Notes: a model not told the origin generated them from the sequence alone. 64,000 nt of DNA from an uncultured Marvinbryantia sp. (GCF_905201705.1 NZ_CAJKOX010000010.1:1-64000); one strand, 5' to 3'. Counted from the stretch's first letter, positions 7,297 through 16,207 are shown. Program-made: numbers and translations.

Positions 7297-9183
7297 TTAT
7301 AGCCGAGCTGCCGCGCTTTTTCCTTTCCATCCCAGCAGCAATGACGAGTTGATAATCACAAAAACGGAACCCGCATTGTGTACAAGTGCGCCGATCACAG
7401 GGTTCAGAATACCGGTAATGGCAAGGGCAATCGCAAGAAAATTAAGTGCCATGGAAAAGGTAAGATTCCATTTGATCGTTGCCATCATCCGTTTGGAGAG
7501 CGCCAGCAGATGAGGAATTTCTTTTACCTCATCATCTACCAGTGCAATGTCTGCCGTATCCACAGCAATATCGCTCCCAACGCCGCCCATGGCAATTCCC
7601 ACATCCGCCATTTTCAGTGCGGGCGCATCATTTACGCCATCCCCGATCATGCAGACAGCTTCTTTCTTTTCCTGATAAAAGCGAATCCATTTCAGCTTAT
7701 CTTCCGGCAGGCAGTTTGCGTGGACCTTCTCGATATGCAGCTGCCCGGCAATGGCAGAAGCGGCATTTTGATTGTCCCCGGTAAGAAGAACCGGCTCCAC
7801 GCCGATTTTTCCCAGCTCTTCGATCATCGACGCACTTTCTTCCCTGACCGTATCAGAAAGTACAATATATCCCGCAAGTTCCTCATCCACCGCCACATAG
7901 ATTACCGTGCTTCCTTCATTCAGATATCTTTCGGTCCCGGAAACAAGAGAAGGAGAAAGAGAAATGTCCCCGTTTCCGGTAATCATCTTCAGATTTCCGG
8001 CTTTTATCCGTTTACCGTCTGCTTTTGCAGTAACTCCTTCACCGGGAATCATGCGAAATTCCGCTGCGGCCTGCGGTTTCCTGCCATAGCATTTCACAAT
8101 CGCTTTTCCAAGAGGATGTTCTGAAAATTGCTCCGCAGCAGCCGTCAATGCAAAAATATCGTCTTTTTCGAAAGCAGATACGCTTTCTACCGCAATGACC
8201 TTCGGCGTTCCAAAGGTAAGCGTACCTGTTTTATCAAATGTGATCTTCGATACCTTCGCCAGACGCTCCAGGGCGTCCCCCTCCCGGACAAGGAACCCGT
8301 GTTTGGTCGCATTTCCAATGGCAGCCATGATCGCCGTAGGAGTTGCTAAGACCAGAGCGCAGGGGCAAAATACGACAAGAATGGTAACGGCACGAATAAT
8401 CTCCCCTGAAATCAGCCAGGTAAGTGCAGCAGCTGCCAGAGCGGTTACGACGATCCATGTAGCCCACCGGTCAGCAAGACCTACAATTTTTGCCTTGCCC
8501 GCGTCAGCCGACTGTACCAGCCGGATCATTCTCTGGATAGAACTGTCCTCGCCAACCTTTGTCGCCTCCATCTCAAAAATACCAAACTGATTGACCGTAC
8601 CGGAGGAAACGGTGTCGCCGACACCTTTATCCACCGGCAGAGATTCACCGGTCATAACTGCCTGATTAACGGAAGTCTGCCCTGATGTGATCGTTCCGTC
8701 CACCGGCACCGTTTCACCGGGGAGTACGCGCAGCAGATCACCAACCTGCACCCGCTTTGCAGCGATCATTTTTTCCTCTCCGTCATTGATCACTCTTGCT
8801 GTCTGCGGCGTTAAATGCACCAGTTTTTCAATTCCGGCGCGGGCTTTCGCAACCGTAAGGTCCTCCAGAAGTGCGCCAAGCTGCATAATGAATGCAATTT
8901 CCCCGGCTGCAAAATCCTCCCCGATGCAAACGGAAGCGACAAGCGCCAGGGACACCAGTACGTCGGCCTTAATATCAAAGGCAGTTACAAGCCCGATCAC
9001 AGCCTCTAAAATAATGGGAACTCCGCAAAGGATGATCGCCACCCATGCCGCATGGAAGGGCAGCGGCAGTAAATCAAACAGGCTGATAACCAAAGCGATG
9101 CCGGAAATGACCAACAGGGCAATATCTTTTTTGACGCCTCCAAACTCCAATGCATCTTCTACTTTTCCAATAAAGCTTTTCAT
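7297..9183 (-). CDS. P1B-type heavy-metal-translocating ATPase
   Basis: A 628-residue metal pump with no N-terminal HMA or Cys-rich metal-binding domain. It has the TGES actuator motif (VMTGESLPVDKG), the membrane metal site CPC (VVFCPCALVLATPT), the phosphorylated Asp in DKTGTLTFG, the HP locus (SEHPLGKAI) and the hinge GDGVNDAPAL. The last membrane helix reads HNAGSVFVIINSSLLLG, unlike the usual Cu (SSxSVxxNSLRL) or Zn/Cd (DxGAxLLVxxN) signatures, so the metal is not assigned. GGAGG precedes ATG 9183. Its promoter is wrapped in two CsoR-type operators. Confidence 0.9.
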   Translation of the reverse strand: MKSFIGKVEDALEFGGVKKDIALLVISGIALVISLFDLLPLPFHAAWVAIILCGVPIILEAVIGLVTAFDIKADVLVSLALVASVCIGEDFAAGEIAFIMQLGALLEDLTVAKARAGIEKLVHLTPQTARVINDGEEKMIAAKRVQVGDLLRVLPGETVPVDGTITSGQTSVNQAVMTGESLPVDKGVGDTVSSGTVNQFGIFEMEATKVGEDSSIQRMIRLVQSADAGKAKIVGLADRWATWIVVTALAAAALTWLISGEIIRAVTILVVFCPCALVLATPTAIMAAIGNATKHGFLVREGDALERLAKVSKITFDKTGTLTFGTPKVIAVESVSAFEKDDIFALTAAAEQFSEHPLGKAIVKCYGRKPQAAAEFRMIPGEGVTAKADGKRIKAGNLKMITGNGDISLSPSLVSGTERYLNEGSTVIYVAVDEELAGYIVLSDTVREESASMIEELGKIGVEPVLLTGDNQNAASAIAGQLHIEKVHANCLPEDKLKWIRFYQEKKEAVCMIGDGVNDAPALKMADVGIAMGGVGSDIAVDTADIALVDDEVKEIPHLLALSKRMMATIKWNLTFSMALNFLAIALAITGILNPVIGALVHNAGSVFVIINSSLLLGWKGKSAAARL

Positions 9184-9199
9184 AAAAACGCTCCTCCCT

Positions 9200-9217
9200 T
9201 ATACCATACGGGGTATA
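9200..9217. promoter_or_regulatory. CsoR-type operator, proximal
   Basis: TATACCATACGGGGTATA: inverted TATACC/GGTATA halves of the CsoR/RcnR operator type, centred 36 bp from the next copy. It lies between the start site and ribosome binding site of the ATPase gene. Confidence 0.65.
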
Positions 9218-9233
9218 TGTATTGTTTGCGCTC

Positions 9234-9263
9234 ATTATACCTATGGGGGTATATGTTTGTCAA
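9234..9263 (-). promoter_or_regulatory. ATPase promoter with CsoR-type operator in the spacer
   Basis: Minus-strand TTGACA (9258-9263) and TATAAT (9234-9239), spacer 18. The operator TATACCTATGGGGGTATA (9236-9253) fills the spacer, so bound regulator should block polymerase until metal releases it. Confidence 0.8.
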
Positions 9264-9330
9264 GTAGAAACTTCATGCATATAAGAAATCTTAACTCCGC
9301 GTGAAGCGGTACCAAGCCTCCTCGCGGCAA

Positions 9331-9381
9331 AAAATAAGAAGCTCATGCGCGGCAAACTGCCATACATGAGCTTCTTATTTT
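9331..9381 (-). terminator. strong terminator after csoR
   Basis: A 17-bp perfect stem (AAAATAAGAAGCTCATG with CATGAGCTTCTTATTTT) around a 17-base loop. Its outer A/T pairs give a U-tract in either direction. It separates the csoR transcript from the ATPase promoter. Confidence 0.85.
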
Positions 9382-9473
9382 TCTGATAGATTCGTTAAGC
9401 CAGATTATATTGTGACTGTTTACAGGCAAGCCTGACACAGCTTCTTCGCCTGTTTTCCCGCCTTTTTGAACAG

Positions 9474-9749
9474 TTACGTCATATTTGCGAACCGTTCCAC
9501 AGCCTTTGTAAAATTGTCAATCGTTTTATCGGCATCACCGTGTTCGATTCCTTCCCTTACACAGTGTTTGATATGTCCTTCTAAGACAACTTTACCGCAG
9601 CCATGCAAGGCTGATTTTGCGGCATTGATCTGTGACAGAATATCTTCACAGGGAACATCTTCATCGATCATTCTGTCAATCGCCTGCACCTGTCCTATAA
9701 TTTTTTTCAGTCTGCGATGCAGATTATCTGAATCCATACATTGTCTCAT
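9474..9749 (-). CDS. csoR: CsoR family metal-sensing repressor
   Basis: A 91-residue all-helical repressor of the CsoR/RcnR (DUF156) family. The Cu(I) ligand set C-H-C is present as C34, H59 and C63 (VPCED, EGHIKHC), as in mycobacterial CsoR, whereas RcnR (Ni/Co) has C-H-H. GGAGG precedes ATG 9749. It has its own promoter and operator, and a terminator before the ATPase gene, so the two genes are separate transcripts of one regulon. Cu(I) is the best guess for the inducer, although the ATPase lacks a classical Cu signature. Confidence 0.88.
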   Translation of the reverse strand: MRQCMDSDNLHRRLKKIIGQVQAIDRMIDEDVPCEDILSQINAAKSALHGCGKVVLEGHIKHCVREGIEHGDADKTIDNFTKAVERFANMT

Positions 9750-9768
9750 AATTTTTTACCTCCGTGCT

Positions 9769-9820
9769 TATACCCAAAGGAGTATATGGATATTATATTT
9801 GCCGCCCGGTTTCCTGTCAA
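9769..9820 (-). promoter_or_regulatory. csoR promoter with CsoR-type operator
   Basis: Minus-strand TTGACA (9815-9820) and TATAAT (9792-9797), spacer 17. Downstream of the -10 lies TATACCCAAAGGAGTATA (9769-9786), a third copy of the operator, which suits autorepression. Confidence 0.8.
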
Positions 9821-10092
9821 TTATAACTTCTCTTGATTTTCGTTGTATATAGACAATTCCTTGAAGGAATACTGCCCCTGCTTCATCTCGGCATTAAGAA
9901 TATCCGGCTCCATCCGTCCCTGCCTGCTTTTTATGCGCTTCGTTTTCTCCTCGTGTTATTTTGCCCTTCTCCTGAATGACGGTTTACATTTTGCTGTAAA
10001 ATGTGCTACACTTTGAGAGCAGGATATCCGCACGGCTTACCCGCACAGCTCTGCAGAACTTTATCCTGCTGTACCGTATTTCTCCCGGTAAA
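9821..10092. other. intergenic region before the two-component pair
   Basis: Between the csoR promoter and the kinase gene I see no convincing reading frame. It presumably holds the kinase promoter, but no clear -35/-10 pair stands out. Confidence 0.4.
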
Positions 10093-10122
10093 GTCAAATA
10101 CCCCGACGCAAGCATACGGGGT
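10093..10122. repeat. short repeat with hairpin, copy 1
   Basis: GTCAAATACCCCGACGCAAG continuing to CGGGGTAT. ATACCCCG pairs with CGGGGTAT around an 11-base loop. The first part recurs at 12007 and 12060, so the repeats flank the two-component gene pair. Confidence 0.6.
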
Positions 10123-10143
10123 ATCCGCAGAAAGGAACATCAC

Positions 10144-11364
10144 ATGAAATATCTGACCGACCGCTGTATTCTGCTGCTGTACTGTCTGTGCAGCCTGCTT
10201 TTTCTTCCACTGGAAACAGCCTTTGTGTCCGCCTTTTTTCTGGCGATCAGCGTCAGTATGTTTTTATATGTATATCCCGATCCCTGGGTGCGGTGCGCCG
10301 TCACCATAGGGTTTGCAGCGGCACTCTTTTTCTTTTCGCCGCTTGTGCTGTTTTTGCCGCTGGTATTGTATTCCTTTTACTTTCCGTGGCAGGAAAAACC
10401 ACACGTCGGTCTTTCTATTTGGCGTGCAGATCGCTTCTCCGGTATGTTTGCGGCAGCGGCGGCATACCTCCCCGGATTGACTGCTATTGCAGGACTTTTA
10501 TTCCAGACGGATCCTGCCCGCAAACCACAGGTATTGTTTTTCATTTGCACGGGCTGTATTCTCTCCGTCCTGCTGCGTCAGAAAACGGATTCCTACGAAA
10601 CGCTGTCCGCTACCTACCGAAAAACCCACGACGACGACACGGAGATAAAGCTGCTTCTGCAGGAGAAAAACCAGTCTCTTCTGGAAAAACAGAATTATGA
10701 GATCTATGCGGCAACCCTTGGGGAACGCAACCGCATCGCGCGGGAAATCCACGACAATGTCGGTCATATGCTGACACGCTCCATTTTAATGGTCGGAGCG
10801 CTGAAAGCAGTCAACAAAGACGCTGCGTTATCCGAATCGATCTGCCAGCTTGACGAAACACTAAATCTGGCAATGAACAGCATTCGCGAGAGCGTTCACG
10901 ACCTTCATGACCGCTCCGTAAATCTGGAAAGCTCGCTGCGCGCCCTGGCAGATGATTTCACATTCTGCCCCGTCTCGCTTGAATATGATATGTCCGCCAA
11001 CGTTCCGGCAGATATAAAATACTGCTTTATCGCCGTTGTCAAAGAGGCGCTGGTGAATATTTCGCGGCACAGCAATGCGACCAGAGCCAGTATTACGGCA
11101 CAGGAACACCCGGCTTTCTACCGGCTCTCCATTTCCGATAATGGAACCGGGGCAGGCGGCGTAAGCTTCTCATCTTCTGACAGCGAATTTAGCAGGGGGA
11201 ATTCTTTTTTCCGTGGAAACATCGGTGACACTTCCGTTCGCGGCGGCATCGGGCTTTTTAATATGCAGAACCGTGTGGCGTCCCTAAAGGGAACCATGCA
11301 GATTTTTCGGGATCATGGTTTTTGTGTTTTTATTACGATTCCGATTTCCCAATATAATAAGTAA
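10144..11364 (+). CDS. NarL-type sensor histidine kinase
   Basis: A 406-residue membrane kinase. Residues 1-150 hold about five or six hydrophobic helices with no large outside domain. They are followed by a coiled coil and the HisKA_3 dimerisation helix with phospho-acceptor H203 (REIHDNVGHML). The HATPase domain (about 285-400) has VVKEALVNISRHSNA, SISDNGTG and GGIGLFNMQNRV. Start ATG 10144 (AAAGGA upstream) is chosen; the 47 codons before it include the repeat hairpin and are not protein-like. It signals to the adjacent regulator 20 bases downstream. A membrane-embedded sensor without an extracellular domain suggests an envelope or lipophilic signal. Confidence 0.88.
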   Translation: MKYLTDRCILLLYCLCSLLFLPLETAFVSAFFLAISVSMFLYVYPDPWVRCAVTIGFAAALFFFSPLVLFLPLVLYSFYFPWQEKPHVGLSIWRADRFSGMFAAAAAYLPGLTAIAGLLFQTDPARKPQVLFFICTGCILSVLLRQKTDSYETLSATYRKTHDDDTEIKLLLQEKNQSLLEKQNYEIYAATLGERNRIAREIHDNVGHMLTRSILMVGALKAVNKDAALSESICQLDETLNLAMNSIRESVHDLHDRSVNLESSLRALADDFTFCPVSLEYDMSANVPADIKYCFIAVVKEALVNISRHSNATRASITAQEHPAFYRLSISDNGTGAGGVSFSSSDSEFSRGNSFFRGNIGDTSVRGGIGLFNMQNRVASLKGTMQIFRDHGFCVFITIPISQYNK

Positions 11365-11384
11365 CAAAAAGGATCTGACAAAAA

Positions 11385-12005
11385 ATGGATATTTTATTGA
11401 TCGACGATGATGCACTCGTCACTGCAGCATTAAAAACGATTCTGGAAACAGACGAGGAAATAAAAGTTATCGGAACAGGAAGCAGCGGACAGGAAGCAAT
11501 TGCGCTGTATGCCCGGCTGCAGCCCGATCTTCTTCTGATGGATATCCGCATGAAGGATATGGACGGGCTTGACGCTTCCGCGAAAATATTAAGTAACTTT
11601 CCGCAGGCAAAAATCCTGCTCCTTACCACCTTTTCCGACGACGAATACATCATTCGCGCCTTAAAAACCGGCACAAAAGGGTATCTTCTGAAGCAGGACT
11701 ACGCAAGCATTCTTCCGGCGATCCGTGCGGTCTGCAATGGGCAGACCGTTTTCGGCAGCGAGATCATCCACCGGATCCCGGATCTTCTGCAGCGTAAAAA
11801 TCCCTTCGATTATGAGAAATACGGGATTCTGCCAAAAGAATTTGAAATCATCAAAGCGGTCGCCAACGGCTGCTCCAACCGGGAAATCGCAGACGCCCTG
11901 TTTCTGAGCGAGGGTACCGTACGCAACTATTTAAGCGTTATTCTTGACAAGCTGGGTCTGCGCGACCGCACACAGCTCGCCATATTCTATTACCGACACA
12001 TATAA
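11385..12005 (+). CDS. NarL/LuxR-type response regulator
   Basis: A 206-residue regulator: receiver domain (1-120) with acidic pocket DDD at 7-9, phospho-acceptor D53 (LLMDIRMKDMDG) and K104-region YLLKQD. A GerE/LuxR helix-turn-helix follows (about 145-200: KEFEIIKAVANGCSNREIADALFLSEGTVRNYLSVILDKLGL). It is the cognate partner of the upstream kinase; neither the targets nor the signal can be read. The short repeats flanking the pair are candidates for its binding sites, but also for dispersed hairpin elements. Confidence 0.9.
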   Translation: MDILLIDDDALVTAALKTILETDEEIKVIGTGSSGQEAIALYARLQPDLLLMDIRMKDMDGLDASAKILSNFPQAKILLLTTFSDDEYIIRALKTGTKGYLLKQDYASILPAIRAVCNGQTVFGSEIIHRIPDLLQRKNPFDYEKYGILPKEFEIIKAVANGCSNREIADALFLSEGTVRNYLSVILDKLGLRDRTQLAIFYYRHI

Positions 12006-12006
12006 A

Positions 12007-12027
12007 GTCAAATACCCCGCAGCAAAC
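12007..12027. repeat. short repeat, copy 2
   Basis: GTCAAATACCCCGCAGCAAA, directly after the response-regulator stop codon. It shares GTCAAATACCCCG with copies 1 and 3 but has no matching CGGGGTAT arm. Confidence 0.5.
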
Positions 12028-12059
12028 CACAGGCATGACCTGGATCGTTGCCCGCTCGA

Positions 12060-12083
12060 GTCAAATACCCCGATGCAAGCATG
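12060..12083. repeat. short repeat, copy 3
   Basis: GTCAAATACCCCGATGCAAG then CATG, 53 bp after copy 2 and nearly identical to copy 1 over its first 23 bases. Confidence 0.55.
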
Positions 12084-12175
12084 TCCGCCCGGCTCGTTGC
12101 CCGCGGAAATAAACGCTTTGTCCACTCACACTGCCTGAAAAGCAACATTACTCATATTAACAGGAGGAATATCAC

Positions 12176-14080
12176 ATGAAATCTTCAAATGATCTGCGCA
12201 CTTTGCTGCGCTCAGTTGATCACAAAAGCTACCCGGCGTATAAATCACTTGGCGGAAGCTGGCAGTTTCCGCTTTATACGCTTGTCATCGACCACGTGCA
12301 GGGCGATCCTTTCGCATCGCCGTCCGCTCTGCACACAGAAATCCCGCTGGCACGCGCAGGATTTCCCGAAGCATACTATAAAAAGGATTGCATGCGTATT
12401 GCGCTGCAGGATTTTCTCACCCGGCAGCTTGCAAAACAATTTGAGACCTATAATTTCAAGGCGAAGGGTTCCGGCAAAAGTGGTCTTTTATCCATCAGCC
12501 GCTGCGGACAGGAGGTCTTGGAACGCAGTGCCTGCCAGATAACAGCAGATAAGCTGATCGTGCGCTTCCATGTCGGTTTCCCGGCTTTCGGACGAACCAT
12601 CAACGCCGGAGAGCTGGAAAAAATCCTGTTCGAATTTCTGCCCCGCTGCATGGAAAACAGCCTTTTTTATCAAAAGCTGGACAAACAGAAGGTGCAGCAG
12701 ACGGTATTTCTCGCGGAGGACCAGGCGGAAATCCGCAGGCTTTTAAGAGAGAAAAATCTGGTTGCCTTCCTTGCAAACGGCTCTGTCCTTCCACGTAAAA
12801 GCGGCATTTCCGAGCTTCCGATGAAGGACTGCGTGCCGTTTACCTCACCGGAATCCATGCGGCAGACGCTTCAGCTCCCGCATCACGGAAGCATTAGCGG
12901 CATGGCAATCCCGCAGGGCATCACACTGATTGTGGGAGGCGGTTATCACGGAAAATCTACGCTCTTAGAAGCAATCCAGTCCGGCATTTACAACCACATT
13001 GCCGGTGACGGAAGAGAATATGTAATCACCGACGACACTGCCGTAAAGCTGCGCGCCGAAGACGGACGCTGCGTGCGGAATGTCGATATTTCTCTATTTA
13101 TCAACGATCTGCCAAACGGCAAAGACACAACTGTATTTTCCACAGAGGATGCCAGCGGGAGTACCTCGCAGGCTGCTGCCGTCGTGGAAAGCATTGAAGC
13201 AGGTGCACGTCTCTTTTTGATCGATGAGGATACCTCCGCCACCAATTTCATGGTGCGCGACGATTTTATGCAGCAGGTTATCAGCCGGAAAAAAGAGCCG
13301 ATCACACCGTTTATTGAACGGGTGGGCGACCTTTATAAAAAGACCGGTGTTTCTACCATTATGGTCGCGGGCAGTTCGGGCGCATTTTTTTATGTTGCAG
13401 ATCACATTCTGCAGATGGACTGCTACCATACCCGCGATATCACGGCGTCCGTAAAGGCGCTCTGCGCGCAGCGCAAAGCGCCGGAAACACAGGCTCCCCA
13501 TTTCCCGGAAGCCCTGTGCCTGAGCGCCGGTACGCAGACTGCTGTTTCCGCAGGCGCACGCTCCGATGATGCTCATACTGCCGGCACACTAACTGCCCAG
13601 GCGGCAAATGTCAATAACGGCGGTGCCTCGAATGCAGAGCAGACAGGCACGCTCCCGCAGATCCGCTTCAATCGTGTTCTCCCGGAATACCGCCGTTCGG
13701 ATCATTCGCAGCGCAGCGGACGCGGAAATGCAGGACACGGAAACGCAGGACACGGCAATTCCTTCGCCGGAAAATACGAGCACATGAAAGTAAAGTCCTC
13801 CGGGCTGGAATCCTTCTCGCTTGACAAGGAAACGGTAAACGTGCGCTATCTTGAGCAGCTCACCGACAACGAGCAGGTAACGGCGCTCGCCTATCTGATG
13901 CGGTTCGGTCTTGAGCAGATTCAGAGCGGCAGGAAAACCGTGCAGGAAACCGTACAGCTTATCATGGACACGCTTCGGGAAAAGGGCTGGTCGGCATTTT
14001 GCAGCTCCTATATCCCCTGCGGTCTTGCCGTTCCGCGGGCGCAGGAGCTCTTTGCGTGCTTCAACCGCTTCCGTGGATAA
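12176..14080 (+). CDS. ABC-class P-loop ATPase (PF09818-like)
   Basis: A 634-residue cytosolic protein matching the predicted 'ATPase of the ABC class' family. The Walker A is GGGYHGKST (about residues 258-266), the Walker B is ARLFLIDEDTSATNFM (about 342-357), and the fold runs to about 425. Residues about 430-540 form an insertion rich in Ala, Gly, Gln and His with a repeated NAGHG motif. A conserved tail follows from KSSGLESFSLDKETVNVRYLEQL. The family usually has about 560 residues, so the insert is extra. It has no membrane partner and is not a transporter subunit; its biological role is unknown. CAGGAGG precedes the ATG. Confidence 0.8.
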   Translation: MKSSNDLRTLLRSVDHKSYPAYKSLGGSWQFPLYTLVIDHVQGDPFASPSALHTEIPLARAGFPEAYYKKDCMRIALQDFLTRQLAKQFETYNFKAKGSGKSGLLSISRCGQEVLERSACQITADKLIVRFHVGFPAFGRTINAGELEKILFEFLPRCMENSLFYQKLDKQKVQQTVFLAEDQAEIRRLLREKNLVAFLANGSVLPRKSGISELPMKDCVPFTSPESMRQTLQLPHHGSISGMAIPQGITLIVGGGYHGKSTLLEAIQSGIYNHIAGDGREYVITDDTAVKLRAEDGRCVRNVDISLFINDLPNGKDTTVFSTEDASGSTSQAAAVVESIEAGARLFLIDEDTSATNFMVRDDFMQQVISRKKEPITPFIERVGDLYKKTGVSTIMVAGSSGAFFYVADHILQMDCYHTRDITASVKALCAQRKAPETQAPHFPEALCLSAGTQTAVSAGARSDDAHTAGTLTAQAANVNNGGASNAEQTGTLPQIRFNRVLPEYRRSDHSQRSGRGNAGHGNAGHGNSFAGKYEHMKVKSSGLESFSLDKETVNVRYLEQLTDNEQVTALAYLMRFGLEQIQSGRKTVQETVQLIMDTLREKGWSAFCSSYIPCGLAVPRAQELFACFNRFRG

Positions 14081-14258
14081 ATACGTATCTCCGGACGCTG
14101 ACGGCGCGTTTTCTCCACAATCGACGGCGCAAAGCCGTCAGAACCCCTGCTGATACACCATGCAAAACAGTTTTGACAGCGCAAAAGCGGCAATGGAAAA
14201 CACTTTTGATAGAATTTATATGCTCCGTATTATAGAATGCGGCCAGGAGGAATGTGAA

Positions 14259-14846
14259 ATGGAAATCGGCACGCAAATCAAAAAATACAGACTGGCATCG
14301 GAACTGTCCCAGGAGGAGCTGGCGGAAAAAATATATGTCACGCGCCAGACTATCTCCAACTGGGAAAACGGCAGAAACTACCCCGATGTAAAAAGTCTCT
14401 TACTGCTGAGTTCTCTCTTCAACATTTCTCTGGACATTCTTGTGAAGGGAGATATAGAAGAAATGAAAGAAAAAATTAATGAGGAGGATATCCGGAGGCT
14501 GAACAATGATGGAAAAATTTATGCCGTTCTGCTTTTTATAACCGTATTGTCCATAGCCCCGCTGTTTCTGTTCCTGCACATTGCCGGTATTGTCATCTGG
14601 GCAGGCATCTATGCCGTTACCATGTTCTATGCACACCGGATTGAGAAGCAGAAAAAAGCCCATGATATCCAAACCTACAAGGAGATTGTCGCGTTTTCAG
14701 AAGGGCGCGGTCTGAGCGAGCTGGAAAAACGCTGCGAAAAGGCAAAATATCCTTATCAGAAAGTCATTCTGGTGATTTCAGTCGCTCTTGCCGCTTTTGT
14801 AGTTGTCTATCTTATGATGCATTTTCTCGCTCCACTGGCGGGCTAA
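14259..14846 (+). CDS. XRE-family regulator with membrane tail
   Basis: A 195-residue protein. An N-terminal HTH_3 domain (about 4-58: IGTQIKKYRLASELSQEELAEKIYVTRQTISNWENGRNYPD) is followed by a linker and three hydrophobic helices (about 88-108, 112-128 and 167-190). AGGAGG (14245-14250) sits 8 bases before ATG 14259; the longer open frame lacks such a site. Membrane-tethered XRE regulators of this kind are common in Firmicutes and often act as local repressors. It is probably monocistronic. Confidence 0.85.
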   Translation: MEIGTQIKKYRLASELSQEELAEKIYVTRQTISNWENGRNYPDVKSLLLLSSLFNISLDILVKGDIEEMKEKINEEDIRRLNNDGKIYAVLLFITVLSIAPLFLFLHIAGIVIWAGIYAVTMFYAHRIEKQKKAHDIQTYKEIVAFSEGRGLSELEKRCEKAKYPYQKVILVISVALAAFVVVYLMMHFLAPLAG

Positions 14847-14950
14847 AATACGTGCTTCTGTTTCTAAATTTTCTGTGAAGATTGGCAGAACGTCTTGAAA
14901 GTATTTCCAAAACCTTTTATACTGAATGTATTGTGGTCTGGAGGTGTTTC

Positions 14951-16177
14951 ATGAAAGATTCATTTGAAGGGAGTCCGGCGCCGGAAAAACCGGTAAGCGA
15001 CGGGGTTTCGAAGAAGACTGGCGGAAAGCAGAAAAAATTCCTGGCGAACGACCAGTATTTTACGATATGTATTTACGCGCTTGTTGTTGTGGCAGTCAGC
15101 GCGCTGATTGTCCGCGTCGTCATGACGCCGCACGCGGTGTCGAGCACCGTAAACGACATTGTAAATATTCTGATGCCGTTTCTTCTGGGTATTCTGATTG
15201 CATTTATTCTGAATCCGCTGATTAAATGGATGGTTAAAATACTTTCCGGTCCATGCCGGATCAAAAGTCAGAAGGTATGCAAATTTACCGCCATCATCCT
15301 TGCCTATCTGCTGGTGCTTGGCGTTATCGTAGTCTGCATTCTTTATATTGTTCCGCAGGTCCTTGTCAGTCTCACAGAAATTGTTGCCAATATTCCGAAG
15401 CTCTATGAAATGACATACGATTTTTTTGATAATCTGCAGGACCGCTTTCCGAACGCGGATGTTTCCGAGCTTCAGAAAATCGTCGACGATATCCTGCCGG
15501 ATTTCGTCAATACCCTGAAAAACTTTGTCAGCGGCCTGGTTCCTGCCGTTTACAATATGTCCGTTTCCATTGCAAAGGGTCTGGTAAATTTTGTAATTGC
15601 CATTATTGTTTCTGTTTATATGCTGACGGACAAAAAGGATCTGCAGCGCTCCATGACACGGATGCTGTACTGCTTTGTGCCGGTAGATTACATCGATAAG
15701 ACGCTGGAGATTCTTTCCGAGTGCAACAGTATTTTTACAAACTTTATTGTGGGAAAAGCGATTGACTCGACCATTATCGGCGTTCTCTGTTTTATACTGA
15801 TGAACATTTTCAGTATGCCGTACGCACTGCTGATCAGTGTGATCGTCGGCATCACAAATATGATCCCGTATTTCGGACCGTTTATCGGAGCTGTGCCCGG
15901 CGCTATTATCCTGCTGATCATTGATCCGCTGACGGCGCTCGGCTTTGTGGTACTGATCTTTCTGCTGCAGCAGTTTGACGGTCTGTATCTTGGTCCGAAG
16001 ATTCTCGGCGACACGGTCGGTCTGAAACCCCTTTGGATCATCGTTTCCATCACTGTCGGCGGCAGTGTGGCAGGAGTGCTCGGCATGTTTCTCAGCGTTC
16101 CGGTGGTCGCGGTTCTGCGTTATCTGCTGAACCTGTACCTCGAATACCGGCTTGAAAAACGTCACATAACCATATAA
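14951..16177 (+). CDS. AI-2E family transporter
   Basis: A 408-residue membrane protein of the AI-2 exporter superfamily (PF01594). Paired N-terminal helices are followed by a soluble middle helix region (about 135-200) and the conserved C-terminal membrane block with GKAIDSTIIGVLCFI, ITNMIPYFGPFIGAVPGAII and LGPKILGDTVGLKPLWII. Members export small molecules or ions (TqsA, or Na+/H+ exchangers); the substrate here is unknown. Start ATG 14951 has GGAGGT 8 bases upstream; the earlier frame start at 14882 has none. It is a single gene. Confidence 0.88.
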   Translation: MKDSFEGSPAPEKPVSDGVSKKTGGKQKKFLANDQYFTICIYALVVVAVSALIVRVVMTPHAVSSTVNDIVNILMPFLLGILIAFILNPLIKWMVKILSGPCRIKSQKVCKFTAIILAYLLVLGVIVVCILYIVPQVLVSLTEIVANIPKLYEMTYDFFDNLQDRFPNADVSELQKIVDDILPDFVNTLKNFVSGLVPAVYNMSVSIAKGLVNFVIAIIVSVYMLTDKKDLQRSMTRMLYCFVPVDYIDKTLEILSECNSIFTNFIVGKAIDSTIIGVLCFILMNIFSMPYALLISVIVGITNMIPYFGPFIGAVPGAIILLIIDPLTALGFVVLIFLLQQFDGLYLGPKILGDTVGLKPLWIIVSITVGGSVAGVLGMFLSVPVVAVLRYLLNLYLEYRLEKRHITI

Positions 16178-16180
16178 TTC

Positions 16181-16207
16181 GAGCGGAGGTTACTTTTTCC
16201 TCCGCTC
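16181..16207 (+). terminator. hairpin after AI-2E gene
   Basis: GAGCGGAGG and CCTCCGCTC form a 9-bp perfect stem around a T-rich 9-base loop, 3 bases after the stop codon. The U-tract after it is poor. Confidence 0.5.

Noticed and set aside
14960..16165. Open frame of about 400 codons on the minus strand
   Set aside because: Antisense to the AI-2E-family gene and rich in Asn, His and Arg, as expected for a shadow of membrane-protein codons.
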